64,000 bases of DNA from Trachythela sp. YZ-2020. Lineage: Eukaryota > Cnidaria > Anthozoa > Malacalcyonacea > Clavulariidae. The notes under the pieces were generated by a model that saw only the letters and a list, made by a program, of their open reading frames with translations, ran no database searches and was not told where the DNA came from. The stretch's first letter is position 1; each line of letters starts with the position of its first letter. The DNA lies in the NCBI GenBank assembly GCA_016169945.1, contig JADLSH010000148.1:84476-148475 (forward strand). Reading direction: 5' to 3'. The position numbers were made by a program, and so were the translations under genes. Positions 12,045-20,228 of this stretch are shown here, piece by piece.

Positions 12045-12520
12045 CCTTTAATAAATCGTCATGCTTCTTTAAAACATATTGAGCTGGCTGCTTCATCTTG
12101 CATTTATTAAATGGTTCAACCATCCAGACAATTAAATGCAGATCAGTAGACTTCGTTCACTTTGGTACTTCATCTTGTATAGATGAAATAGTTAACCATC
12201 CAGTCAGTTCGATATAGATCAGTAGACTTCGTTCACTTCGGTATTTGCCACGGTACTATATTTTCAGATCAGTGGGTATTTGCCCGTATTTCATCTAGAT
12301 CAGTCTGCAGACGAAATTTCATCTTGTATAATATGAAATTGCCCACTGATCTTAATTGAATAGACTGGATGCATGAACCATTTCGTCTATACAAGATGAA
12401 GTACCAAAGTTAACGAAGTCTTACTGATCTATATCCATTCACTGGATGGTTGAACCATTTCATCTATACGAGATGAAGTACCCTGCTCAATATCCTCTTA
12501 AAGAAGCATGGCGATTTTTT
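12045..12520. repeat. Foldback element with internal ~75-bp subrepeats
   Basis: The sequence from TCGTCATGCTTCTTTAA onward is mirrored by TTAAAGAAGCATGGCGA near 12500. Along both arms the motifs CTTCATCTTGTATAGATGAA, a CCATCCAG box and GATCAGTAGACTTCGTT recur, twice per arm, in inverted order around a centre near 12290. No ORF. This looks like a foldback transposon built from tandem subrepeats. Confidence 0.7.
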
Positions 12521-12720
12521 AACGGAGACAATAAACAACATTTTTATCATTAAAATCTGTGGAGTAATACCAAACGTTTCGTGAAAAATATTTGAGTGAA
12601 ATGGAAAAAAAGGAGTCTATATTTTTCTCTTTGAATGACAGAACGATTGGTTATAGATACCGAACAAAATTACCCAGAAATGTTTTAGGTAAATTATCCC
12701 TTTATTAAAATCCTATTTTT

Positions 12721-12798
12721 AACGCATTCTTGTCGAAATTGCAGGTCTTTAGGTTAGCAGACGTCTTAAAATACAACTTATTTCGACAAGAATGCGTT
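12721..12798. repeat. Stem-loop with 19-bp perfect arms
   Basis: AACGCATTCTTGTCGAAAT (12721-12739) is repeated as its exact reverse complement at 12780-12798, with about 40 bases between. No known function. It could be a MITE terminus or a hairpin. Confidence 0.7.
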
Positions 12799-12850
12799 TA
12801 AGCTTACCAGGTCAAAACGTCCCCAGATCAAAACGTCCTCAACCCAAGTA

Positions 12851-13253
12851 CCAGGGTGGAAAGTTTGTTTTGCGTGCGCCGGAGATCTTCTCCAGGCTCA
12901 GAAACATGCGCCATGCTAGTGGGCGGTTATACCAAGTACTCTATTTTTGTTCTCATAAAAATATTTTTTCATGTGTCGGGGCGGGGGGGGTTATTAAAAA
13001 TGTTTTCCTATTATATTTTCCTATATATTACTATTTAAGCAACAAATAAGATTGTACTTTTATAAAATTTGGTTTATTAAAGGATTGAAGTACAAATTTA
13101 ATGTGCATTAACCTGATCGGGTAAATTTTTTTACACCAGTCGGCCAGTGCGCCACGCCGGTTCATTTGCACATAATTCTACGCCAATAGAGAGCTAAATT
13201 ATGAATTTTCCACGCCGAAGATCTTCGGCGCAACCTACGAACTTTCCACCCTG
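12851..13253. mobile_element. TIR element with a 9-bp target duplication
   Basis: The segment starts CCAGGGTGGAAAG and ends CTTTCCACCCTG, with subterminal GCGCCGxAGATCTTC symmetry. It is flanked by the direct repeat ACCCAAGTA (12842-12850 and 13254-13262). A 9-bp duplication favours a Mutator-like element. The CAGGGT ends would also fit hAT, whose duplications are 8 bp. It is 403 bp long and non-autonomous. The ORF at 12792-13049 crosses its left border and is not considered real. Confidence 0.75.
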
Positions 13254-13262
13254 ACCCAAGTA

Positions 13263-13385
13263 TGTTTAAATTATCAAAGAACCAGGTGTTGTCTAATTGT
13301 TTTTGGTATAAACCAACATCTTGAATACTCAATAGACCATTTCCAAAATCTATATTAGAGGTTGAGGCTTCAATGTATCTGTCGG
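13263..13385. other. Non-coding spacer
   Basis: No ORF or repeat recognised between the two TIR elements. Confidence 0.4.
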
Positions 13386-15619
13386 TACTTATGCTTCAGT
13401 CATTTGAAACCACGACCCCCCCCTCCCACGTACCCCCAGAACAGTGGGGAATTTAACACTAACCAAGTGTTAAAAAACATTAATTCCCCCGCCCCTGGGG
13501 CAAACTGGTCTGTTGAAACCCCCGTACAGCCGGGCTTCAGTATACCTAAACTTCCTAAACTACAAATACAAGACAAATTCCGCATCATGCATGCATTTGA
13601 GTTACCTGTCTTCCGCAACTTCCAGATTGAATTTCCGTCAAATATTCAAAGTCAGTGTTTAAATACTGTATATACCTATCAATTACATGGCCCTTCCGTA
13701 CAGATTAGTCACCAAGTCTGCCTCAGCTTGCTGTGAGGTTTTTAAGGAGCGAAAGAAAAATTGAGATCTGAAAACGATCGAGCAAAATGTTTAATAAGTC
13801 CCCAGTTATCCCCGGTGTATTTATATATAGCGGCTGTTAAATTCCGGGTCAATGCCCCGGTTATAAAAACATTTAGTTTATTCCACCGCTCTCCCGGGCA
13901 TAATACGTTGTTAAATACGGTTAAATCCCCGCTAAATTTTGTTAATCCCCCGCTAAATTTTGTTAATCCCCCGCTATGTCCCGGGGGTGGGGGTGGCCGT
14001 GGTTTCAAATGACTGAAGCATTAAAGTTCCATGTCTCTTGCAAGGCAATCATCAGGCAATTAAAATTATCATTGGTCGCGCTCACGTTCAAATTTCCCCG
14101 CCCAAAATTTCTCGCGATGCTGGCATTTTGCAAAGATTTCCGATCTCTTATTCAGTTGGTTTTGTCTATCGGCATTCATTAAACATAGTTTTTCCTCAAC
14201 ACATAGATTGCAACGTTTCCTACCAGAGGAATATGCGGGTGCATGCTTTAAACGGACCAGGATATAGTAAAATCATTTTTGCTCCTCTTCAGTTTCCACA
14301 CATACTTTGATAACTCTGTTTCCTTTTCATATCTTTCGTTTTTAAAAGATTCCTAACGTCATTCCAATATATTGCGGTGCCCCGGCCAAGTTTGGCACCG
14401 CTTTATATTCTGCCTGTGAGTTTGTCCGTTTGTTTGTTTGTCCGTTTGTTTGTCCGTTTGTTTGTCCAGTTTGTTTCCATGCATCAATACGTTTCCTTAA
14501 TCGCCTAGTAAAAATTCCTTGCACTTGCTCGGAATTTATTCATTATTAATTATTAATCTTGTACTCTCAGGACCGACTGTTTGCTAGGCTTTATCTCTGG
14601 TTTTATGCGTCAAACAAGGACAAAAATACCACTGTTCGAATCAGCGTGAAAAGTTGTATTTACGGATGGAAAATTTATTTCAAAGTTGATTTCTATTCTA
14701 GCGATTTATGGCCTTTGAAAGACAAGCCACTCAAAATAATCCATTCACGTTTTCCGAATTCCTTTTTTCGAGGAAAGTTTTCTTTCCAATTAATCTCGGA
14801 CTCCCACTATTGACTGTTTGCTGCGCCTTATCTCTGGTTTTATCCGCCCAATAAGGACAAAAATACCACCGTTCGATTCAGTGTAAGAAATTGTACTTAG
14901 GGATGGCAAATGTATGACTAAACAACAGTATTCTAGTGATTTATGGCCTTTCAAACTCAGGCGAAATTGTATTGTTGACAAATCGCTCAAAATTATTAAA
15001 CTAAACGCAGTACGTTTGATCCTTGATAACTTTGGTGTCGTTGGTTTTGTCTTTATCGGCCGTATACCAGTGGATTCGTCTCACTTTTCTCTTCATTTTG
15101 ATAGTAGTTTGAACCCAAAATGTTTTATTTTGAGGGTTTTAAAGTGCAGTTTTAATAAGCAAAATTGTATTGTTGACAAATCGCTCAAAAATATTACACT
15201 AATTAAAAATACAGTCCGTTTGATCATTGATAACTTCGGAATCGTTGGTTTTCACTTTATCGGCCGTATACCAGCGGATTCGTCTCACTTTTCTCTTCAT
15301 TTTGATAGTATTTGAGCTCGAAATATTTTATTTTGAAGGTTTTAAAGCGCAGTTTTAATCCTAACGCACGCACCAACTTGCGGCCGACAGGAGAAATGTT
15401 AGCGTACTATTTTATATGAGTTTACTTGTAGGCGGAAACGTCAGAAGTTTTATTTTGCAGGGCACCGCATTTTAGTACTGTGTCTGGTTCCTTCGTTGTT
15501 CTGTCGTGTGCGCGACCAATGATAATGCGCGTCAGCAAACGATCGAACACCCCATTTTATAACAAAATGAATTTTAATTGCCTGATGATTGCCTTGCAAG
15601 AGGCATGAAACTTTAAGTA
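13386..15619. mobile_element. TIR element (TACTTAAAG ends) with a nested insertion
   Basis: The left end TACTTAAAGTTCCATG, after removing the nested element at 13392-14020, and the right end (15619 back to 15570) form an inverted repeat. Landmarks are CTCTTGCAAGGCAATCATCA and CAATTAAAAT, with ATTGGTCGCGC further in. The interior has no convincing coding frame, a TTTGTCCG minisatellite at about 14420-14470, a roughly 245-bp direct duplication (14570-14690 and 14812-14920) and a tandem duplication of about 205 bp (14955-15125 and 15163-15330). No clear target duplication was found. Confidence 0.55.
13392..14020. mobile_element. Nested TIR element with a TTA target duplication (Harbinger-like?)
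   Basis: The ends TGCTTCAGTCATTTGAAACC and their reverse complement bound a 629-bp segment flanked by TTA (13389-13391 and 14021-14023). Removing one TTA and the insert restores ACTTAAAGTTCC, which is the intact sequence of the partner inverted repeat at 15605-15617. The target site is therefore confirmed internally. A 3-bp TTA duplication is typical of PIF/Harbinger. No transposase is present; interior ORFs at 13362-13736 and 13761-14012 cross element borders and are not credible. Confidence 0.75.
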
Positions 15620-15647
15620 GCAATAGATATATTTTAAGATAAACAAA

Positions 15648-15669
15648 TATATATATATATATATATATA
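15648..15669. repeat. (TA)n microsatellite
   Basis: Uninterrupted AT dinucleotide run just outside the right end of the TACTTAAAG element. Confidence 0.9.
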
Positions 15670-15835
15670 ATTATTCATAAGCAAAATACAAAGAAAACTC
15701 GTGACCCGTAGCGGATCTATATATTTGATATGGACTTGCTCAAATTTTGTCCTTCAATTTTTACAGCGTACAAAACATCAATCTTCAAAATTCCAACGCC
15801 AGTGAGCGTACAAAACGAGTCATTTTACAAGTCAT

Positions 15836-15932
15836 ATACAAACCTTGCAGTTCGGCCTTTATCAGATCTAAAACACTCGGCTGCGCCTCGATGTTTTAAA
15901 TCAGATAAAGACCTCTCGCGCGGTTTGTATAT
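15836..15932. repeat. Imperfect palindrome, ~95 bp
   Basis: Complementary pairs ATACAAACC/GGTTTGTAT, GGCCTTTATCAGAT/ATCAGATAAAGACC and CTAAAACACTCGG/CCTCGATGTTTTAA nest around a centre near 15884. This suggests a foldback hairpin. The ORF at 15730-15960 spans it and is not considered a gene. Confidence 0.65.
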
Positions 15933-15939
15933 ATTACAT

Positions 15940-16016
15940 ATAATTGTTTTGTTTACTTAAAATAAAGTCACAACTCCGAGTTTCACGACTTTATTTTAAG
16001 TAAACAAAACAATTAT
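15940..16016. repeat. Perfect 30-bp inverted repeat with 17-base loop
   Basis: Bases 15940-15969 (ATAATTGTTTTGTTTACTTA and on) are matched exactly by the reverse complement at 15987-16016. The loop is ACAACTCCGAGTTTCAC. No mismatch was seen in 30 pairs. Confidence 0.9.
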
Positions 16017-16154
16017 AAAGCTCTACGAATACCAATAGGTGTTGAGCACTCTTCAAGCTGTGCATTAATACTTTGTTTGAAAGTATTATTATAACTACTA
16101 TTATTATTATATATATATATATATAATGTTGTGTTATGGTTCACTTGGTAATAT

Positions 16155-16245
16155 GATAAGTTGAAATGTTCTCGAGTGATTATTTCCAAATTCGCACAAG
16201 CAGAAAATACTGCCTGTCGCGGTAAGGATTCGAACCACTGTATAA
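16155..16245 (-). repeat. SINE-like fragment with tRNA-type B box
   Basis: On the minus strand, GGTTCGAATCCTTACCGCG (a polymerase III B-box-like string) is followed by about 50 bases and the tail AATAATCACTCGAGAACATT. The same tail and a B-box-like string lie in the opposite orientation at 16357-16443. A tRNA-derived SINE family is inferred. Confidence 0.45.
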
Positions 16246-16356
16246 CACTATATATCATTATATAACACTCGCAGAACTAGTATTGTTCGATGCTGAACTG
16301 ATGGTAAATGAGAATGTTTATGATATTCAGTATATTAATTCGTAATTTCTCGTCCT

Positions 16357-16443
16357 TAATTCGTAGAGCGTCAGGCTAGCATTCTTAAGGTCGTAGGTTC
16401 GACACAATATTTGAAAATAATCACTTGAGAACATTTCAACGTA
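16357..16443 (+). repeat. SINE-like fragment, tRNA-like head
   Basis: GTAGAGCGTCAGGCTAGC followed by AAGGTCGTAGGTTCGAC resembles the D-arm to T-arm span of a tRNA. It is followed by the shared tail AATAATCACTTGAGAACATT. No full acceptor stem was found, so this is not called a tRNA gene. Confidence 0.45.
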
Positions 16444-16447
16444 TATA

Positions 16448-17044
16448 CCGGGTGGGGCAAAAAAAAGTACGACTGTTTGATTTAGTATAACTTAAAAACT
16501 AAAAGAGCTATTACGCTTAAACAAGATTTTTTGCATTCAGCGATGTCTAACTTAAATATTGATATGTGCCATGTGCATTTTCATGCAATATTGACCGAGA
16601 TAGCTGCGTTTAAACTTGAGTAAACATTTTTGGAAGTGTCGAGAATTAGCTAAAAATGGCCTATTAAATAATTAGATAACCATTAGCATTTTACGCAAGT
16701 ATTCGTTTCAATGAAGTGAAGTTGAAGTTAGAAGGCCAAATGTTAGAATAAAAGAGCATATCTATTCAAGAAACATTTCTAACTTCAACTTCACTTCATT
16801 TAAATAATACTTATGATAACATGGTTTAATAGGCCATTTTTAGCTAATTCTCGACAGTTCCAAAAATGTTTAGTCAAGTTTAAACGCAGCTATCTCAGTC
16901 AATATTGCATGAAAATGCACATGGCATATATAAAAATTTAAGTTAGACATCGCTGAATGCAAAGAACTTGTTTAAGTGTAATAGCTCTTTTAGTTGTTAA
17001 GTTATACTAAATCAAACAGTCATACTTTTTTTTGCCCCACCCGG
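16448..17044. mobile_element. Mariner/Tc1-like palindromic MITE, TA duplication
   Basis: The ends CCGGGTGGGGCAAAAAAAA and the inverted TTTTTTTTGCCCCACCCGG are flanked by TA (16446-16447 and 17045-17046). The two halves are complementary along nearly their whole length (for example ATGGCCTATTAAAT at about 16656 and TTTAATAGGCCAT at about 16826). This makes a 597-bp foldback with arms of roughly 290 bp. It contains no ORF. The TA target and long palindrome fit a non-autonomous IS630/Tc1/mariner element. Confidence 0.8.
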
Positions 17045-17118
17045 TATATATATATATAGAGGAGTATTGGGTTTAAAATCATATGTGTAGAGTACTCGAT
17101 ACTGAAGCAGAGCGGGAT

Positions 17119-17346
17119 AGTAAACAAAAATACAAACTCGAGTTACTTCATTTGAATTTATTCACAACAAATCTGTTTCGTATGGCAAGTGGAGCCTGCC
17201 ACACTCTATATGGATACAGGATTCTTTGGGCATGTAGATCAGATGGATTTTCACCTGATGAGTGTGGCAGGCTCCACTTACCATATGAAACAGATTTGTT
17301 GTGAATAAATTCAAATGAAGTAACTCGAGTTTGTATTTTTGTTTAC
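17119..17346. mobile_element. PLE 3'-end hairpin with ~86-bp arms
   Basis: Bases 17119-17205 (AGTAAACAAAAATACAAACT...) are mirrored at 17260-17346. The sequence is diverged from the region 3' of the Penelope-like ORF at 22475-22575, so these are PLE terminal fragments joined head to head. The right arm and loop contain a complete hammerhead fold (17250-17305); the left arm lacks the CTGATGA core. The ORF at 17083-17304 is an artefact. Confidence 0.7.
17250..17305 (+). ncRNA. Hammerhead ribozyme 1
   Basis: All core pieces are present in order. Stem I 5' strand TTCAC (17250-17254), core CTGATGA (17255-17261), stem II GTGTGG (17262-17267) with CCATAT (17281-17286, two G-U pairs), core GAAA (17287-17290), stem III ACA/TGT with loop GATT, cleavage after T17300 (GTT), and stem I 3' strand GTGAA (17301-17305). 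Hammerheads in Penelope-like elements are known from the literature. Here stem III is very short, as is usual for them. GUU is a less favoured cleavage triplet than GUC or GUA. Confidence 0.75.
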
Positions 17347-17590
17347 TGCTGTAGGTTTAGGTCTACGAAATGGAAAGAGTGCTCGACAACATATAGTTAG
17401 AGCAAATTATAGATTTTCGCTTATCTCAAAACTTGTCAGGCTGTTTCATCTGTAAAAGAATCATCAGGCAGTCTGCTATATGTTTGGTATTGAGCACTCT
17501 TATATCTTCTACAAGAAGCCCATAGCCATATATACTTGCTCTATCTATATGATATCGAGCACTCTGGCATTTCGTGAACCAAAACACGCT

Positions 17591-17593
<3 letters not shown>

Positions 17594-17640
<47 letters not shown>
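17594..17640. repeat. (TA)n microsatellite
   Basis: A long AT dinucleotide run directly before the 139-bp hammerhead unit. Confidence 0.9.
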
Positions 17641-17641
<1 letters not shown>

Positions 17642-17648
17642 GCATGTC

Positions 17649-17787
17649 TGGATGCGCATGTGTCTGAGTATTGTACCACATGCGCTTGGTGAGGGCAAGA
17701 GTATGGTGTATAAATACGAAGTCACTCGCATCTAGACTGCGTTACAAGCTGCACTGACGAGCCGTTGAACGGCGAAACATGCATGTC
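17649..17787 (+). mobile_element. 139-bp hammerhead-bounded unit (retrozyme-like)
   Basis: GCATGTC at 17642-17648 and GCATGTC at 17781-17787 are the cleavage-site ends of hammerhead 3' halves, so self-cleavage of a tandem transcript would release exactly 139 bases. The unit ends in a full hammerhead and contains the TATA-like GTATAAATA at about 17708. A near-identical unit with a three-base deletion lies at 22639-22774. This arrangement resembles metazoan retrozymes or PLE pseudo-LTRs; which of the two is not decided by this window. Confidence 0.6.
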
Positions 17788-17792
17788 TGCAG
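17749..17792 (+). ncRNA. Hammerhead ribozyme 2 (type I, very short stem III)
   Basis: Stem I CTGCA (17749-17753), core CTGACGA (17754-17760), stem II GCCG, loop TTGAA and CGGC (17761-17773), core GAAA (17774-17777), self-complementary ACATGCATGT forming a 4-bp stem III, cleavage after C17787 in a canonical GTC triplet, then TGCAG (17788-17792) closing stem I. A further GTTA/TGAC pairing is possible beyond an internal loop. Such short stem III hammerheads are known to act as dimers. The fold is visible directly; activity is inferred. Confidence 0.85.
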
Positions 17793-17799
17793 ATTTGAC

Positions 17800-17815
17800 T
17801 ATATATATATATATA
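17800..17815. repeat. (TA)n microsatellite
   Basis: AT run immediately after the hammerhead 2 unit. Confidence 0.85.
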
Positions 17816-18011
17816 CGTGTAGGTTTAGGTCTACGAAACGCAAAGAGTGCTCGACAACATATAGTTAGAGCAAATTATAGATTTTCGCTTACCTCAAAAC
17901 TTGTCTGCAACAGGCTGTTTCATCTTCTAACAGGCTTACACCCTTTTACATGATTCTTTTACAGATGAAACAGCCTGTTGCAGACAAGTTTTGAGGTAAG
18001 CGAAAATCTAT
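17816..18011. repeat. PLE-associated hairpin, ~48-bp arms
   Basis: AGATTTTCGCTTACCTCAAA (from 17878) is mirrored up to 18011. The preceding block (AGGTTTAGGTCTACGAAA, AGAGTGCTCGACAACATATA) is a repeat of 17350-17450. The loop contains CTAACAGGCTTACACCC, also found at 18513 and inverted at 18745. (TA)n runs border it. Confidence 0.65.
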
Positions 18012-18030
18012 ATATATATATATATATATA

Positions 18031-18910
18031 TATATGACGGTATTTAGTGTTTGTTTCACGAAATTAATAATATCCAGATTATACACATGATTAACTTATT
18101 GCAATATTATTAGCCTTCCACTCACCAGCTATCTTAGAATTACTAAGACTCCAGCCCTTGTGACACTGGACGGCGGTTTAAAAGGCGGAAGGCTCAAAAC
18201 AATTCATTTTTAAATGAATGTTTCGGTTTCGATACGGATGTACGTAGTATCAAAATCAATATCGCGTGATGTTAAGTTCAGGGTCATGGTCATGATAATC
18301 TGATAATTATTAATTTATACATGCGCATACCAAAGTGCACGAACTAATTAAAGTGTGCTAATATAATATGGTATTTTTAAGTGTATGTTTCACTCAACTG
18401 CGATCTACTAGAAAAGCTTCTAGTTATCCCTAAAATAAAGCATAAATGTAAATAATAATATACCATCAGTGCACTCATCCGATTCTCAAAGGTCGGGATG
18501 TCTAGTTACGATCTAACAGGCTTACACCCTTTTCCCGCAGTTAGTTTTGTACACACATATATAGAGTGCACAAGCCGAAGCGTGCAAATATATGACGGTA
18601 TTTAGTGTTTGTTTCACGAAATTAATAATATCCAGATTATACACATGATTAACTTATTGCAATATTATTAGCCTTCCACTCACCAGCTATCTTAGAATTA
18701 CTAAGACTCCAGCCCTTGTGACACTGGACGGCGGTCTTTTAGACAGGGTGTAAGCCTGTTAGATCGTAACTAGACATCCCGACCTTTGAGAATCGGATGA
18801 GTGCACTGATGGTATATTATTATTTACATTTATGCTTTATTTTAGGGATAACTAGAAGCTTTTCTAGTAGATCGCAGTTGAGTGAAACATACACTTAAAA
18901 ATACCATATT
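18031..18910. repeat. Complex direct plus inverted repeat cluster
   Basis: A 147-bp direct repeat (18031-18177 and 18589-18735, starting TATATGACGG) surrounds and adjoins a long inverted repeat (about 18364-18529 and 18745-18910, with GGTCGGGATGTCTAGTTACG). The cluster lies between two (TA)n runs. No ORF. It looks like products of template switching or repeated insertion of the same retroelement end. Confidence 0.75.
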
Positions 18911-18934
18911 ATATATATATATATATATATATAT
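18908..18934. repeat. (TA)n microsatellite
   Basis: AT run separating the repeat cluster from the inverted PLE fragment. Confidence 0.9.
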
Positions 18935-19049
18935 GAATATAAGTGTCAAGTTCAAAATCATATAGACTATAGAGTGCTCAATACCAAGGCAGAGCGAAAT
19001 AGTAAAACAAAATAAAGTACAAACCCGAACTACTTCATTAAAACTTTAA

Positions 19050-19105
19050 TTCACTACAAATCTGTTTCGTATGGCAAGCCGAGCCTACCACACTCATCAG
19101 GTGAA
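19050..19105 (-). ncRNA. Hammerhead ribozyme 3 (minus strand)
   Basis: Read on the minus strand from 19105: TTCAC, CTGATGA (19100-19094), stem II GTGTGG/CCATAC, GAAA, stem III ACA/TGT, cleavage triplet GTA, GTGAA (19054-19050). It is the inverted counterpart of ribozyme 4 at 22471-22526. Confidence 0.75.
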
Positions 19106-19223
19106 AATTGCAACTGATTTTTAACGCTAAGAAATTTGAATTAGGATTAATCTATAAAACGGATGACTCATATTACAAATACGTACACATAGCTAACTGT
19201 GATAAGTGTCTGTTAATTGTTTG

Positions 19224-19751
19224 TTAGTGATTGCTTAGTAAATGTTTCTTCCTGTGTCTACAAGTGGAGACAAGTTCATTTCTGCGGTTAAGTGAGCTTA
19301 GTTTCGGGTGACAAATAATGATGTATTTTTCATGCAGGCATAGATTACATCTCTTCGTTATATTCGAGTATGGTTTGCATTGTTTTAGTATTTTCCAATT
19401 GATGGCGTAGTGGACATCTGATTCTTTCAATGTCCAGACATATTTGCTAAGCTCGGTGGCAGATTTATATTTTATATTTCTAAATGAGCTAGTGTGGTTT
19501 AGATATCGGGTTTTAAAAGTGCTTTCAGTCAGTCCTACGTAGGTTTCGGATTTCATGTTATCTTGTCTGGTGACTGTGGCTTGATAGACTATTCCTTTCG
19601 TTTGGCATTTTTGGTCGAGCGGGCAAGTATTCTTCTGGCGACAATTACATGTGGTAGTTGGGTTTGGGTTGGATTCAGTTTCATTCTTAATTACGGATTT
19701 GTTGTGCGAAGAGATGATGCTTTTCATGTTAGGCATGCAACTATAGCTCAA
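19224..19751 (-). pseudogene. PLE GIY-YIG domain fragment
   Basis: 175 codons, nearly identical to 21822-22352. It has the Cys-rich CNCRQKNTCPLDQKC motif and the GIY-YIG core (IVYQATV, ETYVGLTESTFKTR, LNHTSSFR). The reverse transcriptase part is missing. The open frame is kept, but there is no promoter or N-terminus, so it is a 5'-truncated copy rather than a gene. Confidence 0.75.
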
Positions 19752-19783
19752 CTTCAGAGTGTTCCTATTGAATATTTTACGCT

Positions 19784-20219
19784 CATTATTGAATATTCAT
19801 ATATTTCAATAATGAATATTCATATATAGAGAATATTACATGGTTGCGCGGAAATATGGAATTTATTTCGAGTGTTGAAGAGAATATTGCTCACGAGTGA
19901 GCGTAGCGAACGAGTGAGCAATATTCTCTTCAACACGAGAAATAGATTCCATATTTCCAAGCAACCATGTACTATTCTGTTTATTTTATAAACAAATTAT
20001 AAACAAACGACGATTCATATAGAAACTCAAAACAAATATGTAAATAGTACACAAATAGTAATAGGTTTTTGATTGGCTTGCAAAAATGATATTTTCACAC
20101 GTAAAAATATCGTATTTTTTACGTGTGTTTAAATACGATTTTTCTCAGTGGCATAAAACTCTATATAACACTTATGTTTATATAATAAATTTCATTATTA
20201 TTGAATATTCATATATTTC
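19784..20219. repeat. Insertion between ~24-bp direct repeats, with large palindrome
   Basis: CATTATTGAATATTCATATA (19784 onward) recurs at about 20196-20219, bounding about 390 bp. Inside, 19831-19977 is an imperfect palindrome: GAATATTACATGGTTGC mirrored at 19961-19977, and GAGAATATTGCTCACGAG near the centre. It separates the inverted PLE fragment from the forward PLE copy. Confidence 0.65.
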
Positions 20220-20228
20220 GCTCCTTCA

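Larger units (their letters stand above)
19000..19782 (-). mobile_element. Inverted 5'-truncated Penelope-like element copy
   Basis: This 783-bp segment is the reverse complement of 21793-22575 with only a few differences. It holds the GIY-YIG end of the PLE gene, its 3' non-coding region and a hammerhead, and ends at the same AGTAAAACAAAATAAAG border as the longer copy. Inverted truncated partial copies beside a longer copy are typical of Penelope-like elements. Confidence 0.8.

Noticed and set aside
14914..15315. 133-codon ORF
   Set aside because: Spans a tandem duplication of about 205 bp inside a TIR element; peptide has no domain.
16357..16400. tRNA gene
   Set aside because: The D-arm/T-arm resemblance is present, but acceptor stem and anticodon arm do not fold; better explained as a SINE head.
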